From positions 278,725 to 342,724 of the forward strand of contig OMPR01000013.1 in the NCBI GenBank assembly GCA_900313015.1: 64,000 bases of DNA, in the 5' to 3' direction. A program made the position numbers and the translations under genes. A model generated the notes under the pieces. That model was not told where the DNA came from. It was given only the letters and a program-made list of their open reading frames with translations, and ran no database searches. The first letter of the stretch is position 1; every line of letters begins with the position of its first letter. Of the stretch, positions 60,132 through 64,000 are shown in pieces. The DNA comes from Rhodobacteraceae bacterium EL53 (GTDB taxonomy: Bacteria; Pseudomonadota; Alphaproteobacteria; Rhodobacterales; Rhodobacteraceae).

Positions 60132-61619
60132 TTAAGAGGGCCCGATCATGAAACAGGTGACATTGCGGGCTTTCAAGCGACGGCAGGCCAGATCGGCTTG
60201 ATCGCGCGTCATGCCCTGGAACGTGGCCTCAAACCCGCGATTGGATTGGCTGACCTTGCGCAGGGACCCATCCAAGGTGGACATTTCCGCCAAAGCCGTG
60301 CGCAACAGCACCTTTTCGGCCTGATAACGGTTGGTATACCGCCCAACATTGATGCCCCACAGGTGACCGCCCGAGGTACTCAGCCGGGTCACGACCTCTT
60401 GCTCGGGCTCGGGCATCACAGCTTTGCCCTGACCTGTTGTCGACAACAGGGCAAGGTTTTCGGGCCGCATCGCAGGGCGTGTGCCTCCGCTTCCGGCCTC
60501 GGTTTGGGCAACAATGCCTGAATTCGCCATCGCTGCATCAATTCCGGCCTGAATGCGGTCTGTTTGCTTTGCTGCATTTGCGGCAACACTGTCAGCCACC
60601 AGAATTCCACCGGGGCGCAGCTTTGGGCGCAGGCTGGATTTCGGCGCACCAGCCACACGCACAGTCTTGCTGACCGTGGCGTTGGTGTTGCCCACATAAG
60701 CTGGGCGGTTCGGCTTGCTGATCGGTGCTCGGGACGGCGCGCGCCGGAACCCAAGGTCCAACAATTCAGCCACCCGTGCGTTCCGGGACGATGTTGATTT
60801 GCCACCGAAAACCGTCGCAATCACCCGCTCATTCCCGCGCTTGGCAGAGGCAACCAGATTGAACCCGGCCGCTTGCGTGTAACCCGTCTTGATGCCATCC
60901 GCGCCCTGATAAGCAGCGAGCAGACGACGGTTGGTGTTGTTCACGGATTTGATGCCCGCATTGGTCGAACGCCGCGAGAACAAATTGTAATACTGTGGAT
61001 AGTCATACAGCAGATGCCGCCCCAACGCGGTCATATCCCGCGCGGTACTCATATGGCCCTTTTCCGTCAGACCATGAGCGTTTTTGAACGTGGTCCGGGT
61101 CATGCCCAAGGCCTTGGCCGTGCGGGTCATCCGCCGGGCAAAGGCCGCCTCAGACCCCGAAATCGCAATGCCAATCGCGGTGGCGGCATCATTGGCGGAT
61201 TTAACCGCTGCCGCCCGGATCAGATAGCGAAACGCGATCTTCTGACCGGCGCGCAATCCCAACTTCGACGGCGGCTCTGCCGCGGCGGCTTTAGGGATCC
61301 GTACCTTGGTGTCCAAGGTGATTTCACCATTCCGCACCGCCTCAAAGGCGATGTAGAGCGTCATCATTTTGGTCAGCGACGCGGGATGCAAACGGGTATC
61401 GGCATTGCGTGCGTGCAAAACCTCGCCTGTTCTGGCGTCAATGACCATTGCCGCATAGGGGGCTGCCGATGCGCGTGACACGAGCATCAGACACAGCATA
61501 ACTGCGGTAAGAATAAATAGGCCCAAACGGGCCGGCTGAATGCGCCGAACCTGCACGATGATTGCCTCTGTCTGCCTCTGGCCGCCGATTTTCCGGCTGA
61601 CTCTGGAATTATTACCCAC
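60132..61619 (-). CDS. D-alanyl-D-alanine carboxypeptidase (S11) with SPOR domain
   Basis: 495 residues. After an N-terminal extension and signal peptide (FILTAVMLCLMLVSRASAAP) the penicillin-binding motifs are SLTK (S81, K84), SAN (S141-N143) and KTG (244-246, in GIKTGYTQAA). The C-terminal 75 residues (WGINVGRYTNRYQAEKVLL, RLKARNVTCFMIGPS) are a SPOR domain that binds denuded peptidoglycan at the septum. The enzyme trims the terminal D-Ala of stem peptides. Fusion of S11 with SPOR is common in alphaproteobacteria. Start uncertain by up to 25 residues. Confidence 0.92.
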   Translation of the reverse strand: MGNNSRVSRKIGGQRQTEAIIVQVRRIQPARLGLFILTAVMLCLMLVSRASAAPYAAMVIDARTGEVLHARNADTRLHPASLTKMMTLYIAFEAVRNGEITLDTKVRIPKAAAAEPPSKLGLRAGQKIAFRYLIRAAAVKSANDAATAIGIAISGSEAAFARRMTRTAKALGMTRTTFKNAHGLTEKGHMSTARDMTALGRHLLYDYPQYYNLFSRRSTNAGIKSVNNTNRRLLAAYQGADGIKTGYTQAAGFNLVASAKRGNERVIATVFGGKSTSSRNARVAELLDLGFRRAPSRAPISKPNRPAYVGNTNATVSKTVRVAGAPKSSLRPKLRPGGILVADSVAANAAKQTDRIQAGIDAAMANSGIVAQTEAGSGGTRPAMRPENLALLSTTGQGKAVMPEPEQEVVTRLSTSGGHLWGINVGRYTNRYQAEKVLLRTALAEMSTLDGSLRKVSQSNRGFEATFQGMTRDQADLACRRLKARNVTCFMIGPS

Positions 61620-61763
61620 AGGCTAACACAGCATTTCCTCAAAATAAACCCGTAGGTTGTGGGCCTTTACGGAAAACTAGAGTTTCATATGTCTATATTT
61701 AGGGGGACGTCTAGGCTGACCCCCTAAACCGGCGATTGTGGCAAAACTGTGGCGTGACCTAGA

Positions 61764-62096
61764 TCACACTTTAGGGTCGTGTTCGGTGGTCAGGTAAGAC
61801 TCGGTCGTATACGTGATCCCCAACGAGAAAAAACACTTCTGCGGGATCTGCGCCCGGATCGCAGTTTCCAGATCCGCCATCAGCTTTTGCGTAAATGCAG
61901 CATCGCGATGGGCCTTGGTCAGCATCGAAATCGACACCAGCAAATGTGTGTGGTGATATTGCAGTGCGGGATACGCGCGGCCCTTGCACTCTCCCGACCC
62001 GTCATCGTTGCGCAGAATGACCTGCTCGATCTCGGCCAGAATGACGGGGGCATCAATCATCAGATCTTCGGAATATTTTATTTCCGCGTGGGGCAT
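61764..62096 (-). CDS. 5-carboxymethyl-2-hydroxymuconate isomerase-like (CHMI)
   Basis: 110 residues of the tautomerase superfamily. The start MPHAEIKYSEDLMIDAP places Pro at position 2, the catalytic base after methionine removal. HTHLLVSISMLTKAHRDAAF and ETAIRAQIPQKCFFSLGITY match the family. Classical CHMI acts in homoprotocatechuate breakdown, but no other genes of that route are adjacent, so the in vivo substrate is uncertain. Confidence 0.85.
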   Translation of the reverse strand: MPHAEIKYSEDLMIDAPVILAEIEQVILRNDDGSGECKGRAYPALQYHHTHLLVSISMLTKAHRDAAFTQKLMADLETAIRAQIPQKCFFSLGITYTTESYLTTEHDPKV

Positions 62097-62151
62097 GAAA
62101 TTCTCTCCTCTATGCTTGCGTGCCTAGCGAACAACCCCACCGGGCCGCAAG

Positions 62152-62853
62152 TCACCCCAGATCCTGAACCAGATCCGCCAACCCGCCCAAATCGGCGAGT
62201 TCGTGATATTTGGGCGCATGGGTGGGCGGCTCTGCATGTTCGATTTCCCAGACCAACCCATGGGGCACATATACGCCCCATCCCCCGGCTTGGATCGCAG
62301 GCACCACATCCGATCGCATCGAATTGCCCACCATCATCGCCCGGTCAGCCCCATCGCCGTGGCGCTCAAACACTGTCCGATACACCGCATCGGTCTTTTC
62401 TGACACGATCTCAACACCATCAAACAGATCACCCAGGCCTGATTGGGCCAGCTTGCGTTCCTGATCAATCAAATCGCCCTTGGTGACCAAAATCACCCGA
62501 TGGCTGTCCGCCACCGCTTCGACCGCTTGCTGGGCATGGGGCAGCAACTCAATCGGATGCGCCAGCATGTCCTGTCCCGCTTCGATCAACTCACGGATCA
62601 CGGCGGCAGGCACCCGGTCTTCGGTGACCTCGATGGCGGTTTCGATCATCGACAGAACGAACCCCTTCACCCCATAGCCATAGTGCCCAATATTCTTGCG
62701 CTCTGCCGCCAGCAACCGCTCGGCCAGATGTTCGGGCGCGGCGTGATCCGCCAGCAATCCAGCGAACCGATCCTGCGTCAGACGAAAGAACCGTTCGTTG
62801 TGCCACAAGGTGTCATCTGCATCAAAGCCGACGGTGGTCAGATTACGTCCCAT
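62152..62853 (-). CDS. HAD-superfamily hydrolase
   Basis: 233 residues. The nucleophile motif is VGFDADDTLWHNERFF (DxDxT), motif II is VILVTKGD, motif III has the lysine in EKTDAVYRTV and motif IV is MVGNSMRSDVVPAIQAGG. The cap domain is alpha-helical (about 20-95). It resembles YjjG/phosphoglycolate-phosphatase-like housekeeping phosphatases; substrate unknown. Divergent from clpS. Confidence 0.9.
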   Translation of the reverse strand: MGRNLTTVGFDADDTLWHNERFFRLTQDRFAGLLADHAAPEHLAERLLAAERKNIGHYGYGVKGFVLSMIETAIEVTEDRVPAAVIRELIEAGQDMLAHPIELLPHAQQAVEAVADSHRVILVTKGDLIDQERKLAQSGLGDLFDGVEIVSEKTDAVYRTVFERHGDGADRAMMVGNSMRSDVVPAIQAGGWGVYVPHGLVWEIEHAEPPTHAPKYHELADLGGLADLVQDLG

Positions 62854-62946
62854 ACAATGCCTGTGCGCTTTCTCTTTTATATTCGCCCGCGAAGGCTATA
62901 TAAGGCCCAAGATTAAACCAAAGTTCAAACCGGATATTTCTGCACG

Positions 62947-63288
62947 ATGCTGCTACAGCCCCTCATGATGTCGGACAAATCGGACGACGACGGCGATACC
63001 TCTGTCATTACGGCGACGCGCCCCAAGACCCAGCGCCCGCCGCTGTACAAGGTCATGTTGCTCAACGACGATTACACCCCGATGGAGTTCGTGGTGCACG
63101 TTCTGGAACGGTTCTTTGGCCTGAATCACGCTGAATCTTTTGAAATTATGCTCGTCGTGCATAAAAAGGGTCTCGCTATTGTTGGCGTCTTCAGCCACGA
63201 AATCGCCGAAACCAAAGTGGGGCAGGTGATGGATTTCGCCCGTCGCCACCAGCACCCGCTACAATGCACCATGGAACGAGAAGAATAG
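62947..63288 (+). CDS. clpS: ATP-dependent Clp protease adaptor ClpS
   Basis: 113 residues as called; starts at 62965 or 62968 (MMSDKS) are equally likely since no clear ribosome-binding site is seen. The core is [20 protein letters not shown], the N-degron-binding DDYTPMEF motif, followed by [20 protein letters not shown] and [20 protein letters not shown]. ClpS delivers N-end-rule substrates to ClpAP. Many alphaproteobacteria carry a second copy; which one this is cannot be told here. Confidence 0.95.
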   Translation: MLLQPLMMSDKSDDDGDTSVITATRPKTQRPPLYKVMLLNDDYTPMEFVVHVLERFFGLNHAESFEIMLVVHKKGLAIVGVFSHEIAETKVGQVMDFARRHQHPLQCTMEREE

Positions 63289-63295
63289 GGGACAC

Positions 63296-64000
63296 ATGTC
63301 CGTCCGTCTGACACTGGCGCTCGATTCGGGCGACCTTCAGCTGTCCGGGGTTACCTCGGTCGTGCTGCCCACACCTGATCATGACCTCAGCGCCCTGCCC
63401 AAATCGGCAGAGGTGGTGCAGCCGTTCAAACCGTTCCACGACCATTTCGTGTCGCAGGGGTTTGAATGTGTGCCTGAAACAACCGCACCCTGCGATACGG
63501 CGATTGTGTTCCTGCCCCGCGCCAAGGCACAGGCCCGCGCTGCTGTGGCTGCCGCCTGTCAGCGCTGTTCCGGTCTTGTGGTGATTGATGGTGCCAAAAC
63601 TGACGGCATCGACAGCATCCTCAAGGAACTGCGCAAGCGCATTGAAATCTTTGGCCCCATGTCCAAAGCGCATGGTAAGATTTTCTGGTTCCAATCGAAC
63701 CCAGAGATCGTGGCCGATTGGGTCGCGCCCAGCGAACAGATCGTTGATGGCTTTCATACCGCGCCCGGCGTGTTTTCCGCAGATGGCATTGACCCGGCAT
63801 CCGCCCTGTTGATCGACACCCTGCCGCAGAAACTCGGGACCCGCGTCGCTGATCTGGGCGCCGGGTGGGGCTTTCTGTCTGCGCGCCTGCTGCAAGATCC
63901 CAAAATCGAATCCGTCGATCTGGTCGAGGCAGATCATGCCGCCCTGACCTGCGCACAGACCAACATTACTGATGATCGCGCCCGCTTCCACTGGGCCGAT
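63296..64000 (+). CDS. RsmC-like class I SAM methyltransferase (3' end outside window)
   Basis: 235 codons are in the window, starting at ATG 63296 with AGGGGA 6 bases upstream. The N-terminal half (1-150) is a degenerate methyltransferase-like domain, as in RsmC. Then FHTAPGVFSADGIDPASALL and VADLGAGWGFLSARLL (SAM-binding motif I at about 186-190) and the acidic VDLVEADHAAL. RsmC methylates G1207 of 16S rRNA; the catalytic NPPF motif would lie beyond the window. It starts 7 bases after clpS. Confidence 0.88.
   Translation, partial: MSVRLTLALDSGDLQLSGVTSVVLPTPDHDLSALPKSAEVVQPFKPFHDHFVSQGFECVPETTAPCDTAIVFLPRAKAQARAAVAAACQRCSGLVVIDGAKTDGIDSILKELRKRIEIFGPMSKAHGKIFWFQSNPEIVADWVAPSEQIVDGFHTAPGVFSADGIDPASALLIDTLPQKLGTRVADLGAGWGFLSARLLQDPKIESVDLVEADHAALTCAQTNITDDRARFHWAD

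Overview
The window looks like the chromosome of a marine alphaproteobacterium of the Roseobacter group (Rhodobacteraceae). The pointers are a TRAP-type uptake operon, a DUF1835 protein, DUF805, NrtS, PxpABC, a D-Ala-D-Ala carboxypeptidase with a SPOR domain, and ClpS next to HAD and CHMI-like genes. The right third (about 41.7-64 kb) is visibly richer in G+C, densely coded and ordinary. The left two thirds are a looser accessory region.

Layout. (1) 1-25 kb: an IS1182-type transposase runs off the left edge and abuts a 5'-truncated Crp/Fnr regulator. Then come a SAM-cyclase-ATPase-TPR signalling protein, a SigZ-like sigma factor with a GST, a MscS channel, a tannase-family esterase, an orphan HlyD-like adaptor, a TraB-like secreted protein, a serine beta-lactamase-like hydrolase, a minus-strand run of small secreted or membrane proteins, a second class III cyclase and a ferric-reductase-like flavocytochrome. 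The gaps between these genes carry a family of modular non-coding repeats (three modules, both orientations, two copies identical over 112 bp). I see none of these to the right of 24.4 kb.

(2) About 24.5-37.3 kb: a decayed genomic island ending at a tRNA-Ser(GCT). Its left end has an integrase C-terminal fragment joined to the N-terminal fragment of what looks like an SNF2-type helicase, then a DUF262-HNH (GmrSD/BrxU/SspE-like) nuclease coupled to a 678-aa protein I do not recognise. The middle has a small conserved gene and two overlapping genes for putative membrane proteins, preceded by the C-terminal remnant of a third. The right end has iteron-like repeats, a duplicated small gene split by an IS21 remnant, an HTH repressor, a DUF927 helicase/primase-like gene with two in-frame TAG codons, and AlpA. 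The layout resembles a satellite or integrative element carrying defence cargo, now partly broken.

(3) 37.9-46.4 kb: a cytochrome P460, a SYLF-domain protein, a DUF1254/DUF1214 protein and a YhaO/YhaN (SbcDC-like) pair.

(4) 46.5-57.0 kb: a catabolic cluster. A LysR regulator is divergent from an enolase-superfamily enzyme. A MarR-like regulator is divergent from an FAD amino-acid oxidoreductase, a TRAP transporter (DctPQM), a BASS-like permease and 5-oxoprolinase PxpB-PxpC-PxpA. Import of a cyclic or modified amino acid and its conversion to glutamate is the simplest reading.

(5) 57.2-64 kb: NrtS coupled to a third class III cyclase, a GcvA-like LysR divergent from a 54-aa gene, DacC-SPOR, CHMI-like, HAD, ClpS and the start of an RsmC-like methyltransferase.

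The strongest leads for undescribed biology are the DUF262-HNH plus 678-aa pair, the overlapping membrane-protein pair with its truncated first gene, the amber-interrupted DUF927 gene, and the modular repeat family.
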